IMG/VR virus record: IMGVR_UViG_3300047328_000044
Location: 1 to 59,847 of that record
Direction: 5' to 3' (one strand)
Source of the DNA: a virus
DNA length: 59,847 nt
In this document: positions 15,452 to 24,893 of the stretch, piece after piece
Layout: each line of letters begins with the position of its first letter
Numbering within the stretch: position 1 is the first letter of the stretch
The notes under the pieces: generated by a model
The model's input: only the letters and a program-made list of their open reading frames with translations
The model's database searches: none
Told to the model about the DNA's origin: nothing
Position numbers and translations under genes: made by a program

Positions 15452-15480
15452 CCCGCACGACGCGCGGAACCGAGCGCACC
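15433..15480 (+). promoter_or_regulatory. GGACAC motif 48 nt before a start codon
   Basis: GGACAC begins at 15433 and ATG is at 15481. It overlaps the end of the membrane peptide gene. This is a second copy of the recurrent late-gene motif. Confidence 0.4.
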
Positions 15481-15987
15481 ATGCCGCTGATCGAGATCAT
15501 CGATCCGAACAACGCCAACGCAAACGGACGTGGTTCGGCGAGTCGTGCACTCCGCGCGAAGGGCGTCGCGCAATCCGACGGCGATACGGCGGTTCTGCTC
15601 GTCGCGCTCGTCGACGGCAACTCGAACACCGTCACGAGCCTCAAGACGACCGCCGGCGGACCCGCGGCGGGTCAGTCGGTCAAGAACTATTGCGGGCTCG
15701 TCACGCTCACCGGATCTGCGCAAAACATCGCGATCGAGACCGTGACGACGGGCAAGACGTACTACATCACCGACATCGTGATCACGGGCTCGCCGGCCTC
15801 GGCCATCAACGTGCAGATCCAAGCGGCGGGCGTGGCGATCTTCCAGGGCTATGTGAACGCGACGAAGGGCCTCGAAGCGATCGGCATCGAGACGCAGCCA
15901 TTCGCGCTCGCGGGCCAAGCGGTGACGCTCGTCGTGCCAGCCGGTTCCGGATCGGTCGCGTTCAATATCGGAGGCATCGAACAGTAG
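15481..15987 (+). CDS. Probable virion protein, beta-rich
   Basis: 168 aa from ATG 15481. Low-charge, Gly/Thr/Val-rich beta sequence (TVTTGKTYYITDIVITGSPAS) typical of capsid fibres or decoration proteins. It sits between portal and protease genes. No specific family recognised. Confidence 0.6.
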   Translation: MPLIEIIDPNNANANGRGSASRALRAKGVAQSDGDTAVLLVALVDGNSNTVTSLKTTAGGPAAGQSVKNYCGLVTLTGSAQNIAIETVTTGKTYYITDIVITGSPASAINVQIQAAGVAIFQGYVNATKGLEAIGIETQPFALAGQAVTLVVPAGSGSVAFNIGGIEQ

Positions 15988-16361
15988 TGCCGCTCACCGT
16001 ATCGTATTCGGAAGGCAACGGCGCAGCCGACAATCGCCTCGCGATCTCCGTCTCGCTGCCGGACGGCAACGGTGGGAACGCCGTCGTCGCCGGCATGGTG
16101 CAGGCCGCCGGCGCATCCGCCGAAACGGTCGGCCCGACGACCCTCGCGCTTCCGACGGCGCCGGTGTCCGGCTCGATCTATTTCAACATCCAGGTCGACG
16201 TGACGAGCGGCGCTGCGACGTTGCAGCAAAGCACGAGCGCGCCGCCCGCGCCCATCAACGGGAACAACGTGATCGTTTACAATCAAGTGCTCACCTCAAG
16301 CACGACGGATCCGGCCGAAGACGACGGATCGACGCCCGATTCCACAACGGGGCAGCCATGA
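15987..16361 (+). CDS. Hypothetical structural protein
   Basis: 124 aa, GTG 15987 in a TAGTG overlap. Beta-rich and low-charge, ending in an acidic Ser/Thr tail. It may pair with the preceding protein. No family recognised. Confidence 0.55.
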   Translation: MPLTVSYSEGNGAADNRLAISVSLPDGNGGNAVVAGMVQAAGASAETVGPTTLALPTAPVSGSIYFNIQVDVTSGAATLQQSTSAPPAPINGNNVIVYNQVLTSSTTDPAEDDGSTPDSTTGQP

Positions 16362-16636
16362 AGATCGTCCGCACATTCACGCTCGCGGGCGCCGCGAAGA
16401 CCCCGGCGTCCCGTTTCGGCATCCTTCCGTCCCAGGCCGAAGGCGAAGCGCCCGTCACGCCGGATCCGTTGCGTACACTGATCCTTCACGCCGAGACGAA
16501 CGCGAAGGAGAAATTCCTCAACGGCACGCCGTCCGGCGAGCTGCACATCGTCGTCGCGCCCGAAGACGGAGCGCTCGATCCGGCCGATCTCGTCATCGAT
16601 GGCGAATGGACCGTGACGATCGAACGCACGAAGTGA
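16358..16636 (+). CDS. 92-aa hypothetical protein
   Basis: ATG 16358 overlapping the previous stop. It starts MKIVRTFTLAGAAKTP. Mixed alpha/beta, no domain recognised. Coupled to the next microprotein by GTGA. Confidence 0.55.
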   Translation: MKIVRTFTLAGAAKTPASRFGILPSQAEGEAPVTPDPLRTLILHAETNAKEKFLNGTPSGELHIVVAPEDGALDPADLVIDGEWTVTIERTK

Positions 16637-16746
16637 AGCGCTGGACCTGCGCGATCGGGCACGTGATCTACGCGCCGTCGAAGCCGAGCGCGTGCAACGT
16701 GCGCTTCTGCAAGGCGCCGATCGTCGGCGAGTTGTTGCGTGGCTGA
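16633..16746 (+). CDS. 37-aa Cys-containing microprotein
   Basis: GTG 16633, overlapping both neighbours. Three Cys and one His (WTCAIGHVIYAPSK..., CNVRFCKAP) could bind a metal. Function unknown. Confidence 0.45.
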   Translation: MKRWTCAIGHVIYAPSKPSACNVRFCKAPIVGELLRG

Positions 16747-17059
16747 GGTTGCCGACCCGGTAGCCGCCTCGCAGGGCGCCACGAACCTACCCGACGAGCA
16801 GACCATTCCTGAGCACCAAGCCGCCGAGTCGACGCCGATCCACAGCGTTGCGGGCGCGATCCTGCGGCGTTCGATGCGGCTCGTCGACGTCTTCGAGCAA
16901 GACGAAAACCTCGACGCGCTGATCTATCTCATGCAGGGCGTCAACGCGTTCGCTACCGTGACGAAATCGGAAGCGAAGGACATCGAGATCGACGTCTCGG
17001 CCGTCATGCCGCTTGAGGGCGGGAACGCGTACATCGTCACGACGTTACGTCGGAAATAG
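16739..17059 (+). CDS. 106-aa hypothetical protein
   Basis: GTG 16739. An acidic N-terminus is followed by a helical region (RRSMRLVDVFEQDENLDALIY). Lies in the head gene block. No family recognised. Confidence 0.55.
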   Translation: MAEVADPVAASQGATNLPDEQTIPEHQAAESTPIHSVAGAILRRSMRLVDVFEQDENLDALIYLMQGVNAFATVTKSEAKDIEIDVSAVMPLEGGNAYIVTTLRRK

Positions 17060-17084
17060 GCGCGTGCGCCGGCCGCGTGACACC

Positions 17085-17249
17085 ATGAACGACGTGCAGC
17101 ACGAGCCCACGATCACGGTCGTTTCGGTCGGTCGCGCGTTCGTCTACGTCACGCGTCTCTGGTGCGACGTCGCGGTTTCCCGCGACGCGAACGAGCTGCA
17201 GATCGACCTCTCCGTCAAGCGATCCGATCAGAAAGTCTCGCTGCAGTAG
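17085..17249 (+). CDS. 54-aa hypothetical protein
   Basis: ATG 17085, preceded by CGCGTGACACC, similar to the sequence before 12002. Beta-rich, no domain recognised. Followed by a GGACTC leader motif. Confidence 0.5.
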   Translation: MNDVQHEPTITVVSVGRAFVYVTRLWCDVAVSRDANELQIDLSVKRSDQKVSLQ

Positions 17250-17250
17250 C

Positions 17251-17297
17251 GGACTCGCACCCGTGACGAATAGCCGCGCGCGTCGCAAGAACGCGGC
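17251..17297 (+). promoter_or_regulatory. GGACTC + hairpin leader before the protease/scaffold gene
   Basis: GGACTC (one mismatch to GGACAC) begins 47 nt before the ATG, and GCCGCG...CGCGGC forms a hairpin that ends at the ATG. Third copy of the recurrent arrangement. Confidence 0.45.
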
Positions 17298-18941
17298 ATG
17301 ATCCTCTCGGAAGCGGGCGTCAAGGCCGCGTTTCGGAAGAAATACGGCATTCCGCCGAAGGGGGCGGGCCCGCACGCCGCGTCCTCGTACGGCTTGCCGC
17401 TTCCGCCCGCGTCGCATCCCGCCGCGATCCCGTTCGCGCGCGCCGTCATTCGCCGCGCCGGGCAGGCGACGAATTTCGATCCGGACGACGTGCGCAAGCA
17501 GGTGCGTAAGGCCAAAGACATCCTGCGCGGCAAACGGCGCGAGGCGATCGGCAACCTCGCCGCGTTGACGTTCGCCCGGTCGATGAGCGGCAACGTCCCG
17601 AAGACGCCGCCGCCGAAGCCGAAGATGCTCGAGGGGGCGAAAACGCATCCGCTCGTCGTAACGGAACACGCGTTCACGTTCCGCGAAGATGCCGGCGCAG
17701 AGGGCAACGTCCAAAAGGGCGTGCTGCTCATCCGATCGGGAACGGGCAACCGCGCCGATCGGAATTACTACACGGACGCCGCGCTCGAGAAAGCGCGCAT
17801 GGACGAGATCTTCGAGGGCGCGCGCAGCTTCCTCGATCATCCGACGCCGAATGAAGAGGAGCAGCAGCCAGGGCGTTCGGTGCGCGCGCTCGCCGGTTGG
17901 TATTCGAATGTCACGACGGCGCCGTACACGGATCCCGAGACCGGCGATTCGTGCGTCGGCCTCTTCGCCGATTTCTATCCGCAGCTCGGTCGCGACGACG
18001 TGATCGGCATGATTCGGACGTGCGCCGAGTATGCAAAACGCTACCCGCGCAAATCGTACGTCGGCCTGTCGATCTCGGCGCACGGTATCGGACAACCGGA
18101 CGAGATCGGCGGAGAGCAATGGAATCGCATCGATCAAATCACGGGCGTCGAGTCGGTCGACATCGTGACGCGAGCGGGAGCCGGCGGAAGTTTCACACCG
18201 CTACGGGAGTCGTACATGAGCGCAACGGCCAAGACGAAACCGAAAGACGGCATCGCCGTGACGCTGGATCGCGCGAAGCTCGAAGAGGGCGCGAAGGCGT
18301 TGCGCGAGTCGCTCAAAGCGAGTCAGGTCGCGCTCATCGAGTCGATCACCGGTGCCAAAGTGACGCCCGAACAGGACGCCGCGATCGATAAGAACCTCGG
18401 CGTCGTCGACGGCGGCAAGATCGACCAACTGCTCGATGCCGCGACCGGCGTCGATCCCGACGATACGGATGACGCCGACGAAATGACGGAGGACGACGAC
18501 ATGGCAGAGGGTGGCTCGCCGCAACCGGACGCGGCGGATCCGTTCCGCAAGAACTTCAAAGACGCGACGGAAGCGGATTGGAACGCCGGCAAAGCCGCGA
18601 TGGCTGCCATGAAGAAAAAGTCCGCCGCCGCAATGAAAGAGGCGGCCGACGCGAAGAAGGACGCCGAGGGCGCGCGTAAGCTCGCCGAAAGCGCCGCGAG
18701 CGCGACGCGCGAACGCGACGTCGACGCGGTGCTCGCGGAGATCAACCCGCCCGAGTCGTTCCGGCCGCGGTTGCGTCGCGAGCTGCTCGAGTCGAGCGCG
18801 AAGACGCGCGACGAGTTCAAGGAGCGCGCGACGGAGTTCGACGCGGCGTACATTCGCCCGCTCATGGAGCGCGGCGTCGTTGCGGTCGCGCACGGCGGCG
18901 GCACCGCCAAGATGACGTTCGACTACGGAAAGGCGGTCTAA
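17298..18941 (+). CDS. Prohead protease fused to scaffold domain
   Basis: 547 aa from ATG 17298. The region at about 125-300 has the features of phage capsid-maturation proteases (VLLIRSGTGNRADRNYYTD, ARSFLDHP, RSYVGLSISAHG, GVESVDIVTRAGAGG). The C-terminal half is acidic followed by a long Lys/Ala coiled coil (residues about 390-500), as expected for a scaffold. A fused protease-scaffold directly before decoration and capsid genes matches many siphophages. The exact peptidase family is not certain. Confidence 0.7.
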   Translation: MILSEAGVKAAFRKKYGIPPKGAGPHAASSYGLPLPPASHPAAIPFARAVIRRAGQATNFDPDDVRKQVRKAKDILRGKRREAIGNLAALTFARSMSGNVPKTPPPKPKMLEGAKTHPLVVTEHAFTFREDAGAEGNVQKGVLLIRSGTGNRADRNYYTDAALEKARMDEIFEGARSFLDHPTPNEEEQQPGRSVRALAGWYSNVTTAPYTDPETGDSCVGLFADFYPQLGRDDVIGMIRTCAEYAKRYPRKSYVGLSISAHGIGQPDEIGGEQWNRIDQITGVESVDIVTRAGAGGSFTPLRESYMSATAKTKPKDGIAVTLDRAKLEEGAKALRESLKASQVALIESITGAKVTPEQDAAIDKNLGVVDGGKIDQLLDAATGVDPDDTDDADEMTEDDDMAEGGSPQPDAADPFRKNFKDATEADWNAGKAAMAAMKKKSAAAMKEAADAKKDAEGARKLAESAASATRERDVDAVLAEINPPESFRPRLRRELLESSAKTRDEFKERATEFDAAYIRPLMERGVVAVAHGGGTAKMTFDYGKAV

Positions 18942-18944
18942 CCC

Positions 18945-19496
18945 ATGCCGATGCTTCTTGCCAACGCGTCCGCGCCGCGGCGTCAGTGCCGCACCTCGAT
19001 CGCGGTCATCGTCGACCTCACCGTCACGCCGCCCTATACGGGCGCCGTCGCGGGCGGCATCCTCTCGGGCGAAATGCTCTATCGGACGGCGAACTATCAA
19101 GCCGCGTCGCTCGCGACGCCCGGTGCGTCGAACGCGAATGCCGCGTCGTTCATCGGCATCGCCGAAGATCAGTATCCGCAGCTCATCGCCGCCGGTATCT
19201 ACGATTCACCGGTCTTCGGCGATCCGAACGTGCCGATGGTTTCCGTCTACGAAGACGGCGACCATCTGATGAACGCGACGGCGGGCGACGTGTACCAACC
19301 GTACATGCCGGTCTACGTCGGCGCGGACGGTCGCACGATCCAGCTCACCGCGAGCGGTACGTCGATCGGCTACGTCTCGCCGGATCAGCGCGCGGTCACC
19401 GCGCTGCCGAATCCGGCGCGCGGGCTGACGTTCGGTACCGCCGCGACGGCCGGGCAGCAGATCTACATCCACATCGTCCCGGTCTTGGCGAAGTAG
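18945..19496 (+). CDS. Head decoration/stabilising protein
   Basis: 183 aa from ATG 18945. A neutral, Gly/Ala/Thr-rich beta protein. Its position between protease/scaffold and major capsid gene is the usual slot for a lambda gpD-like decoration protein. No motif proves it. Confidence 0.55.
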   Translation: MPMLLANASAPRRQCRTSIAVIVDLTVTPPYTGAVAGGILSGEMLYRTANYQAASLATPGASNANAASFIGIAEDQYPQLIAAGIYDSPVFGDPNVPMVSVYEDGDHLMNATAGDVYQPYMPVYVGADGRTIQLTASGTSIGYVSPDQRAVTALPNPARGLTFGTAATAGQQIYIHIVPVLAK

Positions 19497-19509
19497 GAGG
19501 CGTCCGACC

Positions 19510-20676
19510 ATGCCGATCGCACAGAAACTCCAAGAGCGTCTCGACAAAAACGAGAAGCGATTCCTCAAAGAGTCCGGCATGGCCGACGCGACGGAGCGCG
19601 CGCGCGCCGACTTCGAGAAGAAGCACGGTTACGATCCGCGCGCGTGCGTCGAATCGTATGGGTTCACGCTGCCCCGGCACAAGCGGATCCTCGAATCGCA
19701 GTACAAGCTTTCCGAAGCCGTCGTGGAGACGCAGCTCTTCTCGCTGACGTCGTTCATGGTGAACGATGCGGTCAACGCATCGTACCAAGCGGTGCCGGTG
19801 ATCTATCGCTCGATCGCCGACATCGCGCAAGCGAAGACGTCGGAAGTCTCGTACGTCGTGCTGCAAGGCGGCGACGTGCCGCACGCGGCCAACGAGACCG
19901 AAGAGTTCACCGAAGTCCGGGCGTCCGGTTATCTCGTGCGCGCGCGCATCTACCGGTTCGGTAAGGTCGTGGCGTACTCCGACGTGCTCGAGGAAGACGA
20001 TCAGACGGGCGAGATCAAGCGGTGGGCGGAGTATCAGGGCGATCTCATGCCGTACGCCGAGGAACGGCAGTGGGTCGTCACGCTCTTCTCCGCGTATCAG
20101 GCGGCGAACGTGCGCGCGTCGGGCATCAACGGCGGCATCATTCCGCCGATGAACATCGCGGGGCAAGCGCCGTCCGGGTACGGCGGCCCGACGCTCACGG
20201 CATCGGCGCCGACGCAAGCCGCGCTCGAGGGGCTCTACGAGGCGGTTCCGTACGTGACGGACGCGTCGGGGAATTTGTCGCTCGTGAAGGTCGACACGAT
20301 CGTGTGCGCCGAGGGCGCGGACGAAATCACGTTCGAGAAGATCCTCCAGTCGTTCTACAACACGACGGCGCCGAGCTCGTCGGGCGGACCGCTCGCCGGC
20401 ATCCTGATGAAGAACGTCATGGAAGGTAAGCTCGGGATCGCGGCCACGCGGTTCGTGCAGTATGCGCGCGCCGGCCTCGCGGGCGGCGGCTCGAATCCGT
20501 GGGGCGTCGGGCAAGCCGGCCGGATCGGCACGTTCATCAACCGTACGCCGCTATCGGTCGTGACCGAGGCGAGCAACGCGGGCCGTTCGTTCGATACCGC
20601 GTCGACGCGCATCCGCCTGATGCGCCGCTTCGGCGCAACGGTTCGCATGCCCGAGTTCTTCCTGGCCGGAAACTAG
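19510..20676 (+). CDS. Major capsid protein, HK97-like
   Basis: 388 aa, ATG 19510 behind TAGGAGG. A charged N-terminal helix (delta-like) is followed by TLPRHKRILESQYKLSE, a long spine-helix region with PYAEERQWVVTLFSAYQ, and a C-terminal ...TRIRLMRRFGATVRMPEF strand typical of phage capsids. The strong ribosome site fits a highly expressed protein. Family assignment rests on position and overall pattern. Confidence 0.8.
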   Translation: MPIAQKLQERLDKNEKRFLKESGMADATERARADFEKKHGYDPRACVESYGFTLPRHKRILESQYKLSEAVVETQLFSLTSFMVNDAVNASYQAVPVIYRSIADIAQAKTSEVSYVVLQGGDVPHAANETEEFTEVRASGYLVRARIYRFGKVVAYSDVLEEDDQTGEIKRWAEYQGDLMPYAEERQWVVTLFSAYQAANVRASGINGGIIPPMNIAGQAPSGYGGPTLTASAPTQAALEGLYEAVPYVTDASGNLSLVKVDTIVCAEGADEITFEKILQSFYNTTAPSSSGGPLAGILMKNVMEGKLGIAATRFVQYARAGLAGGGSNPWGVGQAGRIGTFINRTPLSVVTEASNAGRSFDTASTRIRLMRRFGATVRMPEFFLAGN

Positions 20677-21707
20677 TGTCCAAGCGCAGAGGCGCAGCGA
20701 CGGCGGCTCCGCGGACGAGAACTCCGCGAGCCGCTTCGTCGTCTGCGGAGTCGGACTCGTTCGGTATCAAGCGCGCGAGCGCGCGCGGTTCGGCCGCGGC
20801 AGATGCGGTTGCGCTGGCGATCGAGCCGGACGGCAACACGCGCGAACGTGAAGACGGCGGCGATCTCTTCATGGCGCCTGATGGCGCGTCTGCCGCGGCG
20901 CCGATCGTCGACTTCGGCGAGAGCGACGGCATGAACGGCGTCACGGAAGAGGGCGGCGGATTCCCCGCGTGGAGCGTCCCCGATGCCGTGCCGACACTGC
21001 GCCGCACGGTCGACGCGTCGTACGAAGGCGAACGGCCGCAGCCGGTCTTCGAAACGGTCGACGATGCGCCGCCCGCGATGGAACTGCGCGCGTCGCCGCG
21101 CGTTGTCGCGATCCGCAAAAAGAGCGGCGAGACGATCACGATCGAGCCGATCGCGCAGACGGCGGTCGTCAACAACGCGGCACAGGCGCTCGATGCGAAT
21201 GCCGTGCGAACGACCGGTGTCGTCACGACGCCGGAAGGCGCCGCGTACATGCGGCCGCGCGTGCCGGCGGGCGACGCCGAAGACCGCGATCGCGCCGTCT
21301 CGATGCGGCGGCCGCTCGACGGGCTCGATCCGCTCACGCAACGCATCGGCACGCGCTGGTTCGCCGACGCGGCGCGCTTCGATTGGTGTCGCGAAGGACC
21401 GTTCAACCTCAATCCGCCGGGCGAACTCGACTCGCGTCCGCGCCACACGTTCACGCGTTGGTACCAGATGGACCGGCTGCTCGTCGACGTGATGCCGCGC
21501 GACAGCGAGCGCGTGCGCAAGGAGATCGCGGAGAAGGCCAAGGCGATTCGCGAGCGGTCGGCCTACGAGGGCATCCCGTGGGGCTATCTGCCGATCGTGC
21601 GCGGCGCGTTCGTTCCGGACGAAGCGATCGCGCGCGCGAAGGCGGGCGAGATCGTCGAACTGCAAGTCGAAGCCGTGCGACGCGACGTCGTGGCGGCTTT
21701 CGGCTAG
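20676..21707 (+). CDS. Hypothetical virion-associated protein
   Basis: 343 aa, GTG 20676 in a TAGTG overlap with the capsid gene. The N-terminal 100 aa are low-complexity, and the C-terminal 150 aa are well folded in appearance (TQRIGTRWFADAARFDWC...). No family recognised. Located between capsid and connector genes. Confidence 0.6.
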   Translation: MSKRRGAATAAPRTRTPRAASSSAESDSFGIKRASARGSAAADAVALAIEPDGNTREREDGGDLFMAPDGASAAAPIVDFGESDGMNGVTEEGGGFPAWSVPDAVPTLRRTVDASYEGERPQPVFETVDDAPPAMELRASPRVVAIRKKSGETITIEPIAQTAVVNNAAQALDANAVRTTGVVTTPEGAAYMRPRVPAGDAEDRDRAVSMRRPLDGLDPLTQRIGTRWFADAARFDWCREGPFNLNPPGELDSRPRHTFTRWYQMDRLLVDVMPRDSERVRKEIAEKAKAIRERSAYEGIPWGYLPIVRGAFVPDEAIARAKAGEIVELQVEAVRRDVVAAFG

Positions 21708-22342
21708 TGGTCACGCTCGCACAAGTTCGTTCGCAGATCGCCGATCGACCGCAGATCTATCCGCCGGCGAGCGGAGATCCGGAGATCATCGGCTTCGGCG
21801 ACGGCACTGCGACGATTTTCGGACTGAGCTTCGAGAATTTCATTTCCGGCACGCTGACGGTGTTCTTCGGAACGCCGGGTGCGCCGGGTGTCGCGATGAC
21901 GTTTGCCGCCGTGTCGTCGACGCTCTACACGGTCGGTACGCCGTCGCCCGGAGCCGCGACGGCCGCGACGAACCAGATCATCACGTTCGCAGCCCCTCCC
22001 GCCACCGGAACGATCGTCGCGGCTCGGTATCAGGCGACCGCGTTTTCCGACACCGAGCTGCAAGAGTACCTCACCAACGCGCAGCTCCTCTACACGGACG
22101 ATCGCACGGTGCTCAAGGGCGTGACGTTCGATCTCATCGACGTCATTCTGATGGATCAGCGCCGTCTCGAGATGCTCGCGCAGGGCGATTACAAGCGCGA
22201 CGCCGCGGCGTACGCGGCCGGATTGATCAAGCTCAAGGAGTCGCTCCGAAAGGATCTCACGGGCGATCCGCTGCCCGGCAAGAGCATTCCGCAGATCGCG
22301 TTCGCGACGAACGCGGCAAACCGGTACGCTCCGCGCGTGTGA
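21707..22342 (+). CDS. Probable head-tail connector/adaptor
   Basis: 211 aa from GTG 21707. The C-terminal 120 aa are helical (TAFSDTELQEYLTNAQLLY, DLIDVILMDQRRLEMLA), similar in shape to gp6/gp15-type adaptor rings. Positioned directly after the capsid block. Assigned by context. Confidence 0.5.
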   Translation: MVTLAQVRSQIADRPQIYPPASGDPEIIGFGDGTATIFGLSFENFISGTLTVFFGTPGAPGVAMTFAAVSSTLYTVGTPSPGAATAATNQIITFAAPPATGTIVAARYQATAFSDTELQEYLTNAQLLYTDDRTVLKGVTFDLIDVILMDQRRLEMLAQGDYKRDAAAYAAGLIKLKESLRKDLTGDPLPGKSIPQIAFATNAANRYAPRV

Positions 22343-22539
22343 TGCTCACCGTCCACGACCGATTCGAGCGCGCGGCGCGCTTGCTGCACCGTATCCTGGA
22401 CAACTTTTCGACGTCGCCCACCACGCGTTTTCTGCTCTGCTCGTGCGGCTGGTTCGCAAAGGGCACGAGCCTCGATCCCGAGGCAGCGTACGACGATCAT
22501 CTCGCGCGCGAAGTCCAGAAGCTCGAGGCGTGCGCGTGA
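22342..22539 (+). CDS. 65-aa protein with Cys/His motif
   Basis: ATG 22342 overlapping the previous stop. FLLCSCGWFAKG...DDHLAREV suggests a small zinc site. Function unknown. Confidence 0.5.
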   Translation: MLTVHDRFERAARLLHRILDNFSTSPTTRFLLCSCGWFAKGTSLDPEAAYDDHLAREVQKLEACA

Positions 22540-22676
22540 AGCCGCGCTTCGTCGTCGCCTTCGTCGTGTGGTTCGCCATCGGACTCATTTCGCTCGTACC
22601 GGGCGTCACGTGGCTGCTCGCCGGTCTCGCGGCCATGACGGGTCGGATCCACGATGAGTCCGGAGATGCACCATGA
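22536..22676 (+). CDS. 46-aa membrane peptide
   Basis: GTG 22536. Almost wholly hydrophobic (VVAFVVWFAIGLISLV, TWLLAGLAAMTG) with a turn at Pro-Gly, possibly two short membrane segments. Tightly overlapped with neighbours. Function unknown. Confidence 0.5.
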   Translation: MKPRFVVAFVVWFAIGLISLVPGVTWLLAGLAAMTGRIHDESGDAP

Positions 22677-23539
22677 TCGTAGAACTCGGTGGTCGGCCGA
22701 TCGCGGAGGCGCGCGTGCTGGCGCATCGGTTCCTCGAATCGACGCAGCCGCAGCTCGGCGCGCGCAGCCCCCGGGAAGCGCGTCTCGAAGCGTCCAGGAT
22801 GCGCGAGAAGGTCGCCGGGACGAAGAAGATGCGCGCCGCACTGCTCGACGCGCTCCAGCGCCTCCACGCGCCCGTTCTCGGGGCACTCGGACTGCGCGAG
22901 GACGGTGAAGGCGCAAGTGACGCCGCGAACGTCGATGTGGCGATTGAGGCCGCGGCCGCATGGCCGGACGACCTCTTCGCCGGCGCGATCGACGAGATCG
23001 TGCGCGAGATGTTCGACCAGGGGGGCGCATCAGCGGCGGCCGAGGTCAAGACGTCGTGGAAGCTTGAGCCGACGAACGCGCTCGACGCGATCCTCAAAGA
23101 CGAACTCGCGTTCTCGCGCACGTGGGTGCAACGCGAACGCACAGCACTCAAATCAATGATCGTCCAAGCGATCGACGAAGGGACGCCAGTCCGCGAACTC
23201 GGCCAGAACATCGCGGACTTCTTCGCGAACGGCGTGCACTACGTCGACGATGACGGCGCGATGGGGCACACGCTGCCGTCGGATGCGTGGGCCGAGATGG
23301 TCGCGCGCACCGAAGTCTCGCGCGCGTACAACGCCGGCCACGTCGCAGCGTATCAGGCGGCCGGGATCAAGCGCCTGCGCTGGCTCACGGCGGCGGACGA
23401 ACGTGTGTGCCCGGTGTGCGCTGCGCTCGATCGCAAGACGGCCGCGGTTGGCGACAACTTCGAAGACATCGACGTCGACCAACCGCCGGCGCATCCGTCG
23501 TGCCGGTGTACGACGATTTCCGTCTTCGGTGACGACTGA
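22673..23539 (+). CDS. Mu F/SPP1 gp7-like minor head protein
   Basis: 288 aa from ATG 22673. The C-terminal domain is diagnostic: ARTEVSRAYNAGHVAAYQAAG, LRWLTAADERVCPVCAALDRK and QPPAHPSCRCTTI form the Phage_Mu_F Cys/His domain. It usually enters the prohead near the portal and is ejected or helps maturation. In most phages the gene follows the portal directly; here it is separated by about 8 kb. Confidence 0.88.
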   Translation: MIVELGGRPIAEARVLAHRFLESTQPQLGARSPREARLEASRMREKVAGTKKMRAALLDALQRLHAPVLGALGLREDGEGASDAANVDVAIEAAAAWPDDLFAGAIDEIVREMFDQGGASAAAEVKTSWKLEPTNALDAILKDELAFSRTWVQRERTALKSMIVQAIDEGTPVRELGQNIADFFANGVHYVDDDGAMGHTLPSDAWAEMVARTEVSRAYNAGHVAAYQAAGIKRLRWLTAADERVCPVCAALDRKTAAVGDNFEDIDVDQPPAHPSCRCTTISVFGDD

Positions 23540-23877
23540 TGCCCCTGCCGCCTGGCTCGTCATCGTTCCCGCCGTCGATCCCGCATTCGCTTCGCCGATC
23601 GGTCTACGTCGATGTGCCGAACGTTGCGGCGACGGGATCCGTTCGATGGGGACCGTACAGCGCGTCGATCATCCCGATCCTCGGCGGCCAACAGGTCGAG
23701 CGCGAAGGTACCGTCACGCTCGCGTCCGATCGCGTCTATCTGCCGCCGTACGCGCAGTGCTCCGCCGGCACGATCATCACGGACGTGCTCACCGGTAAAT
23801 CATACGAGGCGCAATTCGTGCAACAGTGGCCGTCGACGATCGAAGTGCTGGTCAAGCGCGAGGGTGCATCGCTGTGA
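23539..23877 (+). CDS. Probable head-closure (stopper) protein
   Basis: 112 aa, ATG 23539. Beta-rich, with size and order (after F-like protein, before Mu gpG/HK97 gp10-like protein) matching stopper proteins. No sequence motif. Assigned by context. Confidence 0.5.
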   Translation: MPLPPGSSSFPPSIPHSLRRSVYVDVPNVAATGSVRWGPYSASIIPILGGQQVEREGTVTLASDRVYLPPYAQCSAGTIITDVLTGKSYEAQFVQQWPSTIEVLVKREGASL

Positions 23878-24383
23878 TCGAATCGAACATCGACGCCGTG
23901 ATCGACCGGCTCAAGGCGAAGGCGGCCGCGCTCCAAGATCAGTCGGTTCCGGTCGCGCAGGCAACGGAGTACGTCCGCGGATCGATCGTCGAGCGGTTCA
24001 CGGGCGAGAACGGGTGGGCGCCCAACTCGCCGTACACGATCGCGCAAAAGGGATCGTCGCGGCCTGGCATCGATACGGGCGCGCTGCGCAACTCGATCAC
24101 CGCGTCGGTGAACGGCAACAGCGGTCAGGTGGGCACGAATCTGCGCTACGCGAAGTGGTTCAACGACGGCACCGGGATTTTTGCCGGCCACACGGAGTGG
24201 ACGATCAAGCCGCGCAAGGGCAAGATGCTGCGCTTCCGCGGGCCGGACGGCTTCGTCTTCGCGCGGCAAGTCGTGATGCGTGGGCAGCCGGCACGGCCGT
24301 TCATGGTCATCACGGATACCGCTCGCGAACGCGTGCAGAAGATCTTCCGATCGTGGGCGGCCGCGATCCTCGAGGCCGCGTAA
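23874..24383 (+). CDS. Tail completion protein (HK97 gp10 / Mu gpG-like)
   Basis: 169 aa from GTG 23874. RPGIDTGALRNSITASV followed by RYAKWFNDGTG is the pattern of the virion-morphogenesis/tail-completion family, and the C-terminal basic helix also fits. It forms part of the neck that joins head and tail. Confidence 0.7.
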   Translation: MIESNIDAVIDRLKAKAAALQDQSVPVAQATEYVRGSIVERFTGENGWAPNSPYTIAQKGSSRPGIDTGALRNSITASVNGNSGQVGTNLRYAKWFNDGTGIFAGHTEWTIKPRKGKMLRFRGPDGFVFARQVVMRGQPARPFMVITDTARERVQKIFRSWAAAILEAA

Positions 24384-24384
24384 C

Positions 24385-24888
24385 ATGCTGAGTTTCGCCG
24401 ACGTCAATTACGCGCTCGAGGACGCGCTCGTGGCGCTCATCACGTCGGCCACCACGGGCGGCGGCGCACTCAACGCCGTTTCGCAATACGCGCCGATCAA
24501 GGTGGTCGAGCGAGTCGCGCCGCCCGAACAGCGCCTCTTTCCCAACGTCGGCGTGCAGTTCCGGCGCTACGAAGAGGTTGCGACGGCGACCCACCAATCG
24601 CAGATCTCCGCGACGTACGATCTCGCGATCGCGGTGAGTGCGGAATACACTGCGGGTCAGACGTCGACGCTTGCGATCGGGCGCGCGCGGCTGCGGCCGT
24701 TCGTCAACGACGGCGCCGGCAACGGCCTCGTGCCGCTCTTGCGATCGCAACCGACGCTCGGCAATCTGTGCCGCCGATCGAAGGTCGTCTCTGTCGAGGA
24801 AGCGTCGCTCGTGACCGCGAGCGCGACGTCGGGATCCGTCGTCGCGGCGCTCATCGTGTTCGTCATGGAATACCCCGTCTCGTTCTGA
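24385..24888 (+). CDS. Probable tail terminator protein
   Basis: 167 aa, ATG 24385. Mixed alpha/beta, following the tail-completion gene, the usual slot for the ring that caps the tail tube. No specific motif. Confidence 0.5.
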   Translation: MLSFADVNYALEDALVALITSATTGGGALNAVSQYAPIKVVERVAPPEQRLFPNVGVQFRRYEEVATATHQSQISATYDLAIAVSAEYTAGQTSTLAIGRARLRPFVNDGAGNGLVPLLRSQPTLGNLCRRSKVVSVEEASLVTASATSGSVVAALIVFVMEYPVSF

Positions 24889-24893
24889 GCGGC